Assembly: GCA_014647935.1 (NCBI GenBank)
Contig: BMQD01000007.1
Location: 124,001 to 188,000 of the forward strand
Length of the DNA stretch: 64,000 bases
Origin: Planomonospora parontospora
Lineage (GTDB): Bacteria; Actinomycetota; Actinomycetes; Streptosporangiales; Streptosporangiaceae
Direction of reading: 5' to 3'
Of this stretch, positions 43,638 through 52,453 are shown one piece after another (within the stretch, counting starts at the first letter, position 1; every line of letters starts with the position of its first letter). The position numbers were made by a program, and so were the translations under genes. A model generated the notes under the pieces. That model searched no databases. It worked only from the letters and a program-made list of their open reading frames with translations, and was not told the origin of the DNA.

Positions 43638-46157
43638 TTGAGTTCGTACCGCCCGCTGCACGACGGCTGGACCCTGACGGCCGTCTCGCAGGACACCGGG
43701 GTGGCGGGCGTGACCGCGACCGTCCCCGGCTGCGTGCACACCGACCTGCTCGCCGCCGGGATCATCGACGACCCCTACCTGGACGACAACGAGACCCGGC
43801 TGGCCTGGATCGGCCGGACCGACTGGGTCTACCAGACCACCTTCGACTGGGCCGGCGACGACCACGAGCGGACCGACCTGGTCTGCGAGGGCCTGGACAC
43901 GGTCGCCACGGTGATCCTCAACGGCGTCCAGGTCGCGACCACGGCCAACCAGCACCGCTCCTACCGCTTCGCCGTGCGGCACCTGCTGCGGCCGGGCGCC
44001 AACACCCTGACCGTGCGCTTCGACTCGGCCTACGCCTACGCCGAGGCCCAGCGGGCGGCCCTCGGCGAGCGGCCGAGCCCGTACGACGAGCCGTACCAGT
44101 TCATCCGGAAGACGGCCTGCAACTTCGGCTGGGACTGGGGGCCGACCGTGGTCACCGCCGGGATCTGGCGGCCGATCGGGCTGGAGTCCTGGAGCGGCGC
44201 CCGGCTGGCCGAGGTGCGCCCGCTGGTGACGATGGACGGCGCCGACGGCAGGGTGCGGGTGCACGTCCGCGTCGAGCGCGCCACCGAGGCGCCGCTGTCG
44301 GTGCGCGCCACCGTCGAGGGCACCGTCGAGGGCGCCGTCACGGGCGTCTCCACGCGGGCGGAGCTGGCGCCGGGCGAGCGCGAGGCCGTGCTGGAACTGA
44401 CCGTGCCGGAACCGGAGCGCTGGTGGCCGCGCGGGTACGGCGCGCAGCCGCTGCACGAGCTGACCGTCACCCTGGACGACGGAGGACCCGGGCACGGTGC
44501 GGGAGACGGCGCGGGCGGCGGTGCGCGGCACGGCGCGGGCGGAGACGACGGGCGGCACGGCGGGGACGACGGGTCCCGCGGGCGGCGCTGGAACGGGAGG
44601 GTCGGCTTCCGCACGGTCGAGCTGGAGCGCGACGGCGGAGCCTTCACCCTGGTCGTCAACGGCGTTCCGGTGTTCGTGCGCGGCGTCAACTGGATCCCCG
44701 ACGACTGCTTCCCCAACCGGGTCACCCCCGACCGGCTGACCGCCCGGTTCGCCCAGGCGGCCGAGGCCGGCGTCAACCTGCTGCGGGTCTGGGGCGGCGG
44801 GCTGTACGAGAGCGACGACTTCTACGGCCTGGCCGACGAGATGGGCCTGCTGGTCTGGCAGGACTTCCCGTTCGCGTGCGCGGCCTACCCGGAGGAGGAG
44901 CCGTTCCGGTCGGAGGTGGAGGCCGAGGCGCGCCAGAACGTCACCCGGCTGGCCGGCCACGCGAGCCTGGTGCTGTGGTGCGGCAACAACGAGAACCTGG
45001 AGGGTCACGCCGACTGGGGCTGGCAGGAGGAGCTGGCCGGGCGGAGCTGGGGTGCGGGCTTCTACTACGACCTGCTGCCCTCGGTGCTCGCCGAGCTCGA
45101 CCCGACCCGCCCCTACTGGCCGGGCAGCCCGTACTCCGGCGCGCCGGACCTGCCGCCCAACGACCCCGCGCGCGGCACCGTCCACATCTGGGACGTGTGG
45201 AACCGCGAGGACTACACCCGCTACGGCGCCTACACCCCCCGGTTCGTGGCCGAGTTCGGCTTCCAGGGCCCGCCGGCGTACGCCACCATGCGCCGCGCGA
45301 TCAGCGGCGAGCTGGCCGCCGACGCACCCCTGGTGCTGCACCACCAGAAGGCGATCGACGGCAACGCCAAGCTCCTGGCCGGTCTGGGCGGCCACCTGCC
45401 GCGGCCGGAGACCTTCGACGACTGGCACTACCTGACCCAGCTCAACCAGGCCCGTGCGATGGCCTTCGGCATCGAGCGGTTCCGGTCGCTCGCGCCGCAC
45501 TGCATGGGCACGGTCGTCTGGCAGCTCAACGACTGCTGGCCGGTCACCTCCTGGGCCGCCGTCGACGGCGACGGCCGGCGCAAACCGCTCTGGTACGCGC
45601 TGCGCCGCGTCTACGCCGACCGGCTGCTGACCGTGCAGGACGGGGAGGTCGCGGTGGTCAACGACGCCCCCGAGCCGTGGCGCGGCGAGCTGTCGCTGGT
45701 CCGGTGCGGCCTGGACGGCGAGCCGCTGGCCAAGGAGGTCGCCCGGGTCGAGGCGGGACCGCGCTCGGTGGTCCGGGTGCCGCTGCCGGAGGCGGTCGCG
45801 GTGCCCGGCGATCCCGCCTCGGAGGTGCTGGTCGCCGGCCTGGACGGGAGCCGTACGGTCTCCTTCTTCGCCGAGGACACGGCGGTGGCCCTGCCCGAGG
45901 CGGCCTACGACGCCTGCGCCGAGCCCGTCGAGGGCGGCTACCGGGTGACGGTGACCGCGCGCACGCTCCTGCGCGAGCTGGCGCTGTTCCCGGACCGGCT
46001 GGACCCGGACGCCTCGGTCGACGACATGCTGGTGACGCTGCTGCCGGGGGAGAGCGCGGTCTTCCACGTCGCGACCGGACGGGAGCTCGATCCGGCGGCA
46101 CTGCTCGCCTTCCCGGTGCTGCGCTGCGTGAACGAGGCCCGGCCGGGACGCGGATGA
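43638..46157 (+). CDS. Beta-mannosidase, glycoside hydrolase family 2
   Basis: 839 residues; releases mannose from beta-mannosides. N-terminal sugar-binding domain with [14 protein letters not shown], then GWDWGP, both marks of the mannosidase branch of GH2. The acid/base is Glu452 in LWCGNNEN and the nucleophile Glu539 in VAEFGFQ. No signal peptide, so it acts on imported oligosaccharides. A Gly/His/Asp-rich insertion at about residues 280-315 interrupts the immunoglobulin-like domain. TTG start with AAGGAGA 7 nt upstream. It is the last gene of the importer operon by orientation. Confidence 0.95.
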   Translation: MSSYRPLHDGWTLTAVSQDTGVAGVTATVPGCVHTDLLAAGIIDDPYLDDNETRLAWIGRTDWVYQTTFDWAGDDHERTDLVCEGLDTVATVILNGVQVATTANQHRSYRFAVRHLLRPGANTLTVRFDSAYAYAEAQRAALGERPSPYDEPYQFIRKTACNFGWDWGPTVVTAGIWRPIGLESWSGARLAEVRPLVTMDGADGRVRVHVRVERATEAPLSVRATVEGTVEGAVTGVSTRAELAPGEREAVLELTVPEPERWWPRGYGAQPLHELTVTLDDGGPGHGAGDGAGGGARHGAGGDDGRHGGDDGSRGRRWNGRVGFRTVELERDGGAFTLVVNGVPVFVRGVNWIPDDCFPNRVTPDRLTARFAQAAEAGVNLLRVWGGGLYESDDFYGLADEMGLLVWQDFPFACAAYPEEEPFRSEVEAEARQNVTRLAGHASLVLWCGNNENLEGHADWGWQEELAGRSWGAGFYYDLLPSVLAELDPTRPYWPGSPYSGAPDLPPNDPARGTVHIWDVWNREDYTRYGAYTPRFVAEFGFQGPPAYATMRRAISGELAADAPLVLHHQKAIDGNAKLLAGLGGHLPRPETFDDWHYLTQLNQARAMAFGIERFRSLAPHCMGTVVWQLNDCWPVTSWAAVDGDGRRKPLWYALRRVYADRLLTVQDGEVAVVNDAPEPWRGELSLVRCGLDGEPLAKEVARVEAGPRSVVRVPLPEAVAVPGDPASEVLVAGLDGSRTVSFFAEDTAVALPEAAYDACAEPVEGGYRVTVTARTLLRELALFPDRLDPDASVDDMLVTLLPGESAVFHVATGRELDPAALLAFPVLRCVNEARPGRG

Positions 46158-46235
46158 GGCAGGGCCGGGGCCCCGGCAGGGACCTCGGCCGGTTCCGGTG
46201 GGTGGACGGGCGCGCGGCCACGTCGGCCGGGCCGT

Positions 46236-46241
46236 TAGGCT
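46236..46241 (+). promoter_or_regulatory. -10 hexamer of hisE
   Basis: TAGGCT 34 nt before the hisE ATG; a leader of about 27 nt with GAGAGAGA as ribosome binding site is implied. Confidence 0.4.
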
Positions 46242-46275
46242 GGGTGCGCATATCCGGACGACGCCGAGAGAGACG

Positions 46276-46539
46276 ATGAAGACCTTCGAAGAGCTGTACG
46301 CCGAGCTGTCCGACAAGGCGCGCACCCGGCCCGAGGGGTCGGGGACCGTGGCCGCGCTGGACGCCGGAGTCCATGCCATCGGCAAGAAGGTCGTGGAGGA
46401 GGCCGCCGAGAGCTGGATGGCGGCCGAGCACGAGTCGAACGAGCGGGCCGCGGAGGAGATCTCCCAGCTCCTCTACCACGTGCAGGTCCTCATGATCGCC
46501 AAGGGGATCGGGCTGGACGAGGTCTACAAGCATCTCTGA
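46276..46539 (+). CDS. hisE: Phosphoribosyl-ATP diphosphatase
   Basis: 87 residues, the usual length of free-standing HisE. Catalyses the second step of histidine synthesis, hydrolysing phosphoribosyl-ATP to phosphoribosyl-AMP. The MazG-like metal-binding helix is [20 protein letters not shown], followed by [16 protein letters not shown]. hisG, whose product supplies its substrate, starts 62 nt downstream. Confidence 0.96.
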   Translation: MKTFEELYAELSDKARTRPEGSGTVAALDAGVHAIGKKVVEEAAESWMAAEHESNERAAEEISQLLYHVQVLMIAKGIGLDEVYKHL

Positions 46540-46601
46540 GCCGGCGTGCCCGGCTCCCGTGCGAAGACCCTCCCCGCCCGAGAAGAAGGATTCCTCCCGC
46601 C

Positions 46602-47447
46602 ATGCTCCGTCTCGCCGTACCCAACAAGGGCGCCCTCGCCGAGGGCGCCCAGACGATCCTCAAAGAGGCCGGATACCGCGTCCGCAAGGACAGCAAGGAA
46701 CTCGTGGTCATCGACCCCGACAACTCCTGCGAGCTGTTCTTCCTGCGGCCCAAGGACATCGCCGTCTACGTCGGCGAGGGCACCCTGGACGCCGGGATCA
46801 CCGGCCGCGACATGCTCCACGACTCGGGCGCGCGGGTGGAGGAGATCCTGCCGCTCGGCTTCGGCCGCTCCACCTTCCGCTTCGCGGCCAACCCGGGCGA
46901 GTTCGCCTCCGTCGCCGACCTGAAGGGCCGGCGGATCGCCACCGCGTACGCCGGGCTGCTGGAGGGCTACCTCACCGAGCAGGGCGTCGAGGCGAGGGTG
47001 ATCAAGCTGGACGGCGCGGTGGAGACCGCGATCCGGCTGGGCGTGGCCGACGCCGTCGCCGACGTCGTGGAGACCGGCACCACGCTGCGCAACATCGGGC
47101 TGGAGGTGTTCGGCGAGCCGATCGCCCGCTCCGAGGCCGTGCTGATCCAGCGCCCGGACGCGGTGGAGAGCCAGGGGCTCGACCAGCTGGTGCGCCGGCT
47201 GCAGGGCGTGCTGGTGGCCCGCGACTACGTGATGATGGACTACGACATCCGCGCCGAGCGGATCGAGGAGGCCATCGCGCTCACCCCCGGCATGGAGGGG
47301 CCCACCGTCTCGCCGCTGCACCGGGAGGGCTGGGTCGCGGTCCGCGCGATGGTGCCGCGCAAGGGGCACCAGCAGGTGATGGACCAGCTCTGGGAGCTCG
47401 GCGCGAAGGCCATCCTGGTCACCGCCATCTACGCCTGCCGCCTCTGA
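46602..47447 (+). CDS. hisG: ATP phosphoribosyltransferase, long form
   Basis: 281 residues; first, feedback-controlled step of histidine synthesis. MLRLAVPNKGAL opens the catalytic domain, and the PRPP-binding loop is ADAVADVVETGTTLRNIGL. The C-terminal ACT-like regulatory domain (about 207-281) marks the long, hexameric, histidine-inhibited form that needs no HisZ. It is co-transcribed with hisE. Confidence 0.97.
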   Translation: MLRLAVPNKGALAEGAQTILKEAGYRVRKDSKELVVIDPDNSCELFFLRPKDIAVYVGEGTLDAGITGRDMLHDSGARVEEILPLGFGRSTFRFAANPGEFASVADLKGRRIATAYAGLLEGYLTEQGVEARVIKLDGAVETAIRLGVADAVADVVETGTTLRNIGLEVFGEPIARSEAVLIQRPDAVESQGLDQLVRRLQGVLVARDYVMMDYDIRAERIEEAIALTPGMEGPTVSPLHREGWVAVRAMVPRKGHQQVMDQLWELGAKAILVTAIYACRL

Positions 47448-47504
47448 CGCCTCCCGTCCGCCGGCGGCGCCCCTCCCGGGATGAGCGCCGCGTCACCGCC
47501 CGGA

Positions 47505-47533
47505 CGCCCCGGTCGCGACGGGCGGCCGGGGCG
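47505..47533. terminator. Bidirectional terminator-like hairpin, hisG / siderophore reductase
   Basis: CGCCCCGG (47505-47512) pairs with CCGGGGCG (47526-47533) around 13 nt, in the 93-bp gap between two convergent genes. Confidence 0.5.
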
Positions 47534-47540
47534 CCGCGGG

Positions 47541-48386
47541 TCACGAGGGGAGGGAGGCGGCCTCCTCCTCCTCCTCGATCTGCCGGTTCCACTCGCGCTT
47601 GGAGGACTGCCAGCCGTCCTCGTCGCGGCCGATCCGCCAGTAGCCGGAGATGGACAGCGCCGAGAGTGGGACGCCGCGCTCGGTGCGCAGGTGGCGGCGG
47701 AGCTCCCTGACGAACCCGGCCTCGCCGTGGACGAAGGCGTGCAGGGCGCCCTCGGGGAAGTCCAGCTCGCGGACGGCGGCGACCAGGCGCTCGCCGATCG
47801 GCGCCCCGCCCCGGTGCAGCCAGACGATCTTCACGTCGCCGGGGGAGTCGAGCGGCTGCTCCTCCTCGGGACCGGCCACCTCGACGAGGACGTGGGCCGG
47901 GGCCCCGGCGGGCAGGCGCTCCAGGGAGGCCGCGATGGCCGGCAGCGCGCTCTCGTCGCCCGCCAGCAGATGCCAGTCCGCCTCGGCGGAGGGCGCGTAG
48001 GCCCCGCCGGGACCGAGGAACCAGATCTCCTCGCCCGGTTGCGCCCGAGCCGCCCACGGGCCGGCCAGGCCGCTGTCGCCGTGGTGCACGAAGTCGAGGG
48101 TGAGCTCGCCCGCCTCGGCGTCCCAGGCCCGGACCGTGTAGGTCCGGGTGGTGGGCTGCTGCTCGCGGGGCAGGTCGCGGCGGATCGCCTCCAGATCGAG
48201 CGGCTGCGGGTACGTCACCCCGGGGGGAGCGAACAGCAGCTTCACGTAGTGGTCGGTGAACTCGCCCACGGGCAGGTCGCGCAGGCCCTCGCCGCCGAGC
48301 ACCACCCGGATCATGTGCGGGGTGAGCCGCTCGGTGCGCACCACCTCGCCGCGTCGTGCCCTGCGCACGGGCCTGCCTTCTGCCAT
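47541..48386 (-). CDS. Siderophore-interacting protein (ViuB-like FAD reductase)
   Basis: 281 residues. FAD-binding part with RTYTVRAWDAEAGELTLDFVHHGDSGLAGPWAARAQPG, the R-x-Y-T-(V/I)-R and H-G-x-(S/G)-G-P signatures of the SIP family. The C-terminal SIP domain runs from WHLLAGDESALPAI to YWRIGRDEDGWQ. It reduces ferric siderophores to release iron in the cytoplasm. ATG with GGGAG 6 nt upstream; an iron box just upstream predicts repression by iron. Confidence 0.94.
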   Translation of the reverse strand: MAEGRPVRRARRGEVVRTERLTPHMIRVVLGGEGLRDLPVGEFTDHYVKLLFAPPGVTYPQPLDLEAIRRDLPREQQPTTRTYTVRAWDAEAGELTLDFVHHGDSGLAGPWAARAQPGEEIWFLGPGGAYAPSAEADWHLLAGDESALPAIAASLERLPAGAPAHVLVEVAGPEEEQPLDSPGDVKIVWLHRGGAPIGERLVAAVRELDFPEGALHAFVHGEAGFVRELRRHLRTERGVPLSALSISGYWRIGRDEDGWQSSKREWNRQIEEEEEAASLPS

Positions 48387-48407
48387 GAGCCGCTCCCGAT
48401 GTGATCA

Positions 48408-48425
48408 ACTTAGGTATGCCTAAGT
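48408..48425. promoter_or_regulatory. Iron box (IdeR/DmdR) of the siderophore reductase gene
   Basis: ACTTAGG-TATG-CCTAAGT is a perfect 7-bp inverted repeat containing the core TTAGGT. It lies 22 nt before the start and just downstream of a minus-strand TATGCT -10 candidate (about 48434). Confidence 0.8.
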
Positions 48426-48517
48426 AATAGCATACGCGCAGGCCGGGAGCCGCCGTTCCGGGGCCAGTCGGGCGATCAGTGAATCTACGTTGTAAAGCGG
48501 TAGGCCGAGGACGCGGA

Positions 48518-49468
48518 TCAGTCCCGGCTGGGGGCGGAGAGCGCGGAGCGGTGGTCACGGGGGCTGACGCCGTACACGCGCTTGAAGGCGGCGCTGAGTG
48601 CGAAGGGGCTGCCGTAGCCGACCTGCCCGGCCACCGCCTCGACCGTCGCGCCCGGGTCGCGCAGCAGGTCGGCGGCGAGGGCCAGCCGCCGGTTCGTGAG
48701 GTACGTCATGGGCGGCTCGCCCACCAGCTCGGTGAAGCGGCGGGCCAGCGCCGCGCGGGAGGCGCCCGTCCTGGCGGCCAGCCCGGCCACCGTCCAGGGA
48801 TGGGCCGGGTGCTCGTGGAGCAGGCGCAGCGCCGGGCCCACGACGGGGTCGCCGTGCGCCCGGTACCAGCCGGGGGCCTCGCCCCCGGGACGGGAGAACC
48901 AGGCGCGCAGGACGGCGACCAGCAGCAGGTCCAGCAGGCGGTCCAGCACGGCCTCCTGGCCGGGCGCGTCCCTGGCGATCTCCTCGTGGAGCAGGGGGAC
49001 GAGCGGGGAGTCCCAGGAGTCCGCGGGGAGGACGAGCAGCCGGGGCAGCGTCGCCAGCAGCCGCCGGTCGACCTCGCTGCGCATCCGGTACGTCCCGGTG
49101 AGCAGCGTCGTGGAGCCGTCCGCCGCGCCGCCCCAGGTGCGCACGCCCAGGTCCAGCGCGTCGCACAGGTCCTCGCCCTCCGGCGTCGTGGCGCAGCCTC
49201 CGGAACGGACTACGGCCTGGGGCGGGGTGGCCGGGTCGTCGGCGACGGTGTAGGACTCGGGGCCGCGCACCACCGCGACGTCCCCGGTGCGGAGCCGTGC
49301 CTCCCCGGCGTCACCGGGCATGATCCATGCCTCGCCGCGGACCGCGGCGATCAGGGTGAGCGGTGCCCGGTCCTCGATCCGCAGCGACCAGGGCGGCTTC
49401 AGGATGCTGCGGAGGAGGAACGCCCCCCGGGCCCTCGGCCCGTCCAGCAGATCCGCGAACGCGCTCAT
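48518..49468 (-). CDS. AraC-family regulator with cupin sensor domain
   Basis: 316 residues. N-terminal AraC_binding_2/cupin part (about 15-180): LTLIAAVRGEAWIMPGDAGEARLRTGDVAVV. C-terminal double helix-turn-helix: WTVAGLAARTGASRAALARRFTELVGEPPMTYLTNRRLALAADLL and VEAVAGQVGYGSPFALSAAFKRVYGVSPRDHR. It is divergent from the DUF1772 gene (129-nt gap), its likely target. Confidence 0.92.
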   Translation of the reverse strand: MSAFADLLDGPRARGAFLLRSILKPPWSLRIEDRAPLTLIAAVRGEAWIMPGDAGEARLRTGDVAVVRGPESYTVADDPATPPQAVVRSGGCATTPEGEDLCDALDLGVRTWGGAADGSTTLLTGTYRMRSEVDRRLLATLPRLLVLPADSWDSPLVPLLHEEIARDAPGQEAVLDRLLDLLLVAVLRAWFSRPGGEAPGWYRAHGDPVVGPALRLLHEHPAHPWTVAGLAARTGASRAALARRFTELVGEPPMTYLTNRRLALAADLLRDPGATVEAVAGQVGYGSPFALSAAFKRVYGVSPRDHRSALSAPSRD

Positions 49469-49597
49469 CGATCACCTCCGGTGTGGGACTCCGGCCTCCC
49501 GGCCGGGATCCTCGGCGCCGCCGATTCTAGACAGCCGCGCATGGAACGGAGATCGTCGCGCATGGCCCGGTGCACCGGACGCCGGTTGACTGGAGAC

Positions 49598-50083
49598 ATG
49601 ACGGAGAGCACACAGTTGTTGCGGGTCGCGGTCCTGATCGGGGCCACGGTGTCGACGGGGCTGATGGCGGGCCTGTTCTACGCCTTCGCGGTGGCGGTCA
49701 TGCCGGGGCTGGGCCGCGCCGGCGACCGGACGTTCGTGGAGGCGATGCAGCGGATCAACGTGGCGATCCTCAACGGCTGGTTCGCCGCCGCCTTCGCCGG
49801 GGCCGCGCTGCTGACCGCCGCGGCGGGCCTGCTCCACCTGGGGCGCCCCGAGCTGCCGTGGATCGCGGCGGCCTTCGTGGCGTACGGCGCGGCGCTGGTC
49901 GTGACGTTCCGGATGAACATCCCGCTCAACGACGCGCTCGACGCGGCCGGGGAGTCCGGCCGCATCCCCGACCTCGCGGCGGTGCGCGGGCGTTTCGAGA
50001 CGGCGTGGGTGCGCTGGAACGTGATCCGCGCGCTGGTCTGCACGGCCGCGCTGGCCCTGCTGTCCTGGGCGCTGGCCGTGTAG
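49598..50083 (+). CDS. DUF1772 (anthrone-oxygenase-like) membrane protein
   Basis: 161 residues with four hydrophobic helices. DUF1772 marks are GLMAGLFYAFAVAVMPGL at residues 21-38, the MNIPLNDAL motif, and FETAWVRWNVIRALVCT near the C-terminus. Some members are anthrone oxygenases; most are uncharacterised. ATG with GGAG upstream. It is probably regulated by the divergent AraC protein. Confidence 0.85.
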   Translation: MTESTQLLRVAVLIGATVSTGLMAGLFYAFAVAVMPGLGRAGDRTFVEAMQRINVAILNGWFAAAFAGAALLTAAAGLLHLGRPELPWIAAAFVAYGAALVVTFRMNIPLNDALDAAGESGRIPDLAAVRGRFETAWVRWNVIRALVCTAALALLSWALAV

Positions 50084-50101
50084 CCGGCCGTGCGGGAGGG
50101 T

Positions 50102-50133
50102 GGGGCGCGGGGACCGGCCGGTCCCCGCGCCCC
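50102..50133 (+). terminator. Perfect 14-bp terminator hairpin after the DUF1772 gene
   Basis: GGGGCGCGGGGACC pairs perfectly with GGTCCCCGCGCCCC around a GGCC loop, 18 nt after the stop. Confidence 0.8.
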
Positions 50134-50329
50134 TCGTCGTGCCGGTCCTCCGGTGATGCGGCCGTTCCCCTCCGTATCCTGAGGTGAAATCATGTTTCGT
50201 GCAGAGGAATGATCGGAAGATCGGCCCGGTGGGCGCCGTGCCGTACCGGCTGCTCAACGAACGGCGAAATGTCGGTGAACATCACTGCGCATCGCTCATG
50301 TTGCGGTCAGGGGGAGTCATCCTCGATAC

Positions 50330-51655
50330 GTGCCGACCAACACGCACCTCCTGCCGCCGGCCGCCGCGGCGCCCGCGGGCGCACCGGCCGCGCCGTTCAC
50401 CGTACCGGCCGCCGCCTCCTTCCCAGGGGCGGTTCCGGGGGCCGCGCCGGGTCCCATGCCGGGTCCCATGCCGGGGCCCGTGTCGGGTCCCGCTCCGGGG
50501 ACCGTCCCGGGTGTCGCCCCGATCGTCGACCTCGACACCGGGGGCGTCATCGCGCTCCAGGCCGCCGCCGGTGACCTGGGGGAGGGCGGCTCGGGCCACG
50601 GGGACGTCGTCGTCCTGGCCAGGACCGTCCTGGAGGTGTCGCGGAGCGAGGCGCTGCTGCCCCTGGTCCTCGCCCTGCCCGCCCGGGCGGTGGTCAGCGG
50701 TTCGGCCGCCCTGGCGCCGCTCCACGAGGCCCTGCGGGTCTCCGGGCGGCGGCCCCGGGAGATCATCCTCGTGCTCCGGGGCGGTTTCGCCGAGGGGGAC
50801 CGCCGGGCCCTGCTCGCCGGCCTGGAGGGGCTGCGCGCCATCGGCTACCTGATCGCGGTGGGGGACCTGGGCACCGCGCACGTCCCGCCGGACCTGCTGG
50901 CCGACGCCTCGCCGTACCTGGTGGTGCTCTCGGCCGGGCTGATGGCGCGGGTGGGGCGCGACCCCCGCCGGGCGGCGCTGGCCGAGTCGCTGGCGGAGCT
51001 GGCCCGGAACGCGGGCGCCCACGTGCTGGCCCCGGGCGTGGCGGAGGAGGCCCAGCTCGCCGCGGTCCGCAGGTGGGGGGTGCGGCTGGCGCAGGGCCCG
51101 CTGCTGGTGCCCGGTCCCTCCGGCCGGGTCCGCGTGCCGCTGCCGGTCGCCGAACCGGAGCCGGCCTGGCTCCTGCTCGGCCCGAGGGTCCAGGAGTTCC
51201 TGCTGCCCGCGGTGACGCTCCCCTACGAGGCGACCGCGGAGGAGGCCGTGGAGACCTTCAGCGGCGAACCCTCGATCACCGGCGTGGTCCTGGTCGACGA
51301 GTACCAGCGCCCCAAGGGCAGCCTGGACCGCAGCCGCTTCCTGCTCGCCATCGCCAGCCGGTACGGCCACGCGCTGCACGGCAGGAAGCCCGCCGCCCGG
51401 CTGGCCGACCCCGTCCGCGCGGTTCCGAAGACCACCCCCGCGATCGCCGCCATGCAGGTCGCGGGCCGCGACGCCGAACGGGTTTACGACGACCTGGTGG
51501 TCACCGACGAGGTGGGCCGGTGCATGGGCATCGTGCGGGTCTCGGACCTGATCCGCCAGGTCGCGGGCATGCAGGGGACGCCCGGGGCTCAGGAGACCCA
51601 CGGGGCCCAAGGGCCTCGGACCGCCCCGGTGACGCACGGGACACGGTTGCCCTGA
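50330..51655 (+). CDS. Degenerate EAL-domain protein with CBS pair
   Basis: 441 residues. A Pro/Gly/Ala-rich N-terminus (PGPMPGPMPGPVSG) is followed by a domain that aligns with EAL phosphodiesterases: PIVDLDTGGVIALQAAA, GDLGTAH, YLVVLSAGL, LAPGVAEEAQ and LAQGPLLVPGP. Catalytic residues are lost: EAL is replaced by LQA and DDFG by GDLG, so c-di-GMP hydrolysis is unlikely. A C-terminal pair of CBS modules (about 290-425, ending VTDEVGRCMGIVRVSDLI) suggests nucleotide sensing. No GGDEF follows. GTG at 50330; ribosome binding site weak. Confidence 0.75.
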   Translation: MPTNTHLLPPAAAAPAGAPAAPFTVPAAASFPGAVPGAAPGPMPGPMPGPVSGPAPGTVPGVAPIVDLDTGGVIALQAAAGDLGEGGSGHGDVVVLARTVLEVSRSEALLPLVLALPARAVVSGSAALAPLHEALRVSGRRPREIILVLRGGFAEGDRRALLAGLEGLRAIGYLIAVGDLGTAHVPPDLLADASPYLVVLSAGLMARVGRDPRRAALAESLAELARNAGAHVLAPGVAEEAQLAAVRRWGVRLAQGPLLVPGPSGRVRVPLPVAEPEPAWLLLGPRVQEFLLPAVTLPYEATAEEAVETFSGEPSITGVVLVDEYQRPKGSLDRSRFLLAIASRYGHALHGRKPAARLADPVRAVPKTTPAIAAMQVAGRDAERVYDDLVVTDEVGRCMGIVRVSDLIRQVAGMQGTPGAQETHGAQGPRTAPVTHGTRLP

Positions 51656-51783
51656 GCCGGCGACCGGGGCGGGCGGTCCTGCCGCCGGGGCGGGCACCGG
51701 TCCGGGTGGGCGCCGCCGGTGCTCCCGGACCGGGCCGGGAAGGGATCGCACGCCCTCCCGGGCCGACGCGGGCCCGGTCCGGG

Positions 51784-51789
51784 TAGGGT
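51784..51789 (+). promoter_or_regulatory. -10 hexamer of the acVLRF1 gene (leaderless)
   Basis: TAGGGT, 7 nt, then the ATG at 51797; no ribosome binding site. Confidence 0.45.
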
Positions 51790-51796
51790 CCCGGGC

Positions 51797-52453
51797 ATGA
51801 CGTCACGACCGGCCGCCGGCGGGGGCCGCTGGGTCTCGGTGGGGCCGGAGCGGCTCGGCCGCTGGATCGACGGCTTCGCCGACCGGCACGGCCCCCTGGA
51901 GGCCGTCGCCTCCGACGAGGTCGTCCGGATCGAGGCCGCCGACGGGGCGGTGGCCGAGTGCCGGGTGCCCTTCCCCCCGCTGACGGCAGGCGGCGGCGGC
52001 CCGCTGGCCCGGCTGACCACCCACGTGCGCCGGGAGCGCAGGGTGGGCGTGCTGCTGGTACGGCTCGGCGGCCACGCGGCCGGGATCTTCCAGGGGGACG
52101 AGCTGGTCTCCTCCAAGGTCGGCTCGCGGCAGGTGCACGGCCGCAGCGCGGCGGGCGGTTGGTCGCAGCGGCGCTTCGCCCGGCGCAGGGAGAAGCAGGT
52201 GGACCAGGCGCACGAGGCGGCGGCCGAGGTGGCGCTGCGGATCCTGGGCCCGCACACGGACGGGCTGGAGGCGGTCGTCCTGGGCGGCGACCGGCGGGCG
52301 GTGGACGCGCTGCGGGCCGACCGCAGGCTCGCTCCGGTCTTCGCGCTGGAGACCGAACCCTTCCTGACGGTCCCCGACCCCCGCCTGGCGGTGCTCACCG
52401 CGACCCCGGCCCAGTTCCGCGCGGTCAGGATCAGGGTCGTCGACCCCGCCTGA
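51797..52453 (+). CDS. acVLRF1-family peptidyl-tRNA hydrolase (Vms1/ANKZF1-like release factor)
   Basis: 218 residues. The release-factor-like core has KVGSRQVHGRSAAGGWSQRRFARRREKQ (about residues 107-134), the actinobacterial Vms1-like motif with the Gln used for peptidyl-tRNA cleavage, followed by the basic helix. VLRF1 proteins release nascent chains on obstructed 50S subunits in ribosome quality control. The upstream frame to 51719 is low complexity; the ATG at 51797 follows a -10 hexamer. An ABC-F ATPase gene lies 346 nt downstream in the same direction. Confidence 0.88.
   Translation: MTSRPAAGGGRWVSVGPERLGRWIDGFADRHGPLEAVASDEVVRIEAADGAVAECRVPFPPLTAGGGGPLARLTTHVRRERRVGVLLVRLGGHAAGIFQGDELVSSKVGSRQVHGRSAAGGWSQRRFARRREKQVDQAHEAAAEVALRILGPHTDGLEAVVLGGDRRAVDALRADRRLAPVFALETEPFLTVPDPRLAVLTATPAQFRAVRIRVVDPA

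Noticed and set aside
51719-51796. Upstream extension of the acVLRF1 gene
   Set aside because: The added residues are low complexity, and a -10 hexamer lies 7 nt before the ATG at 51797.
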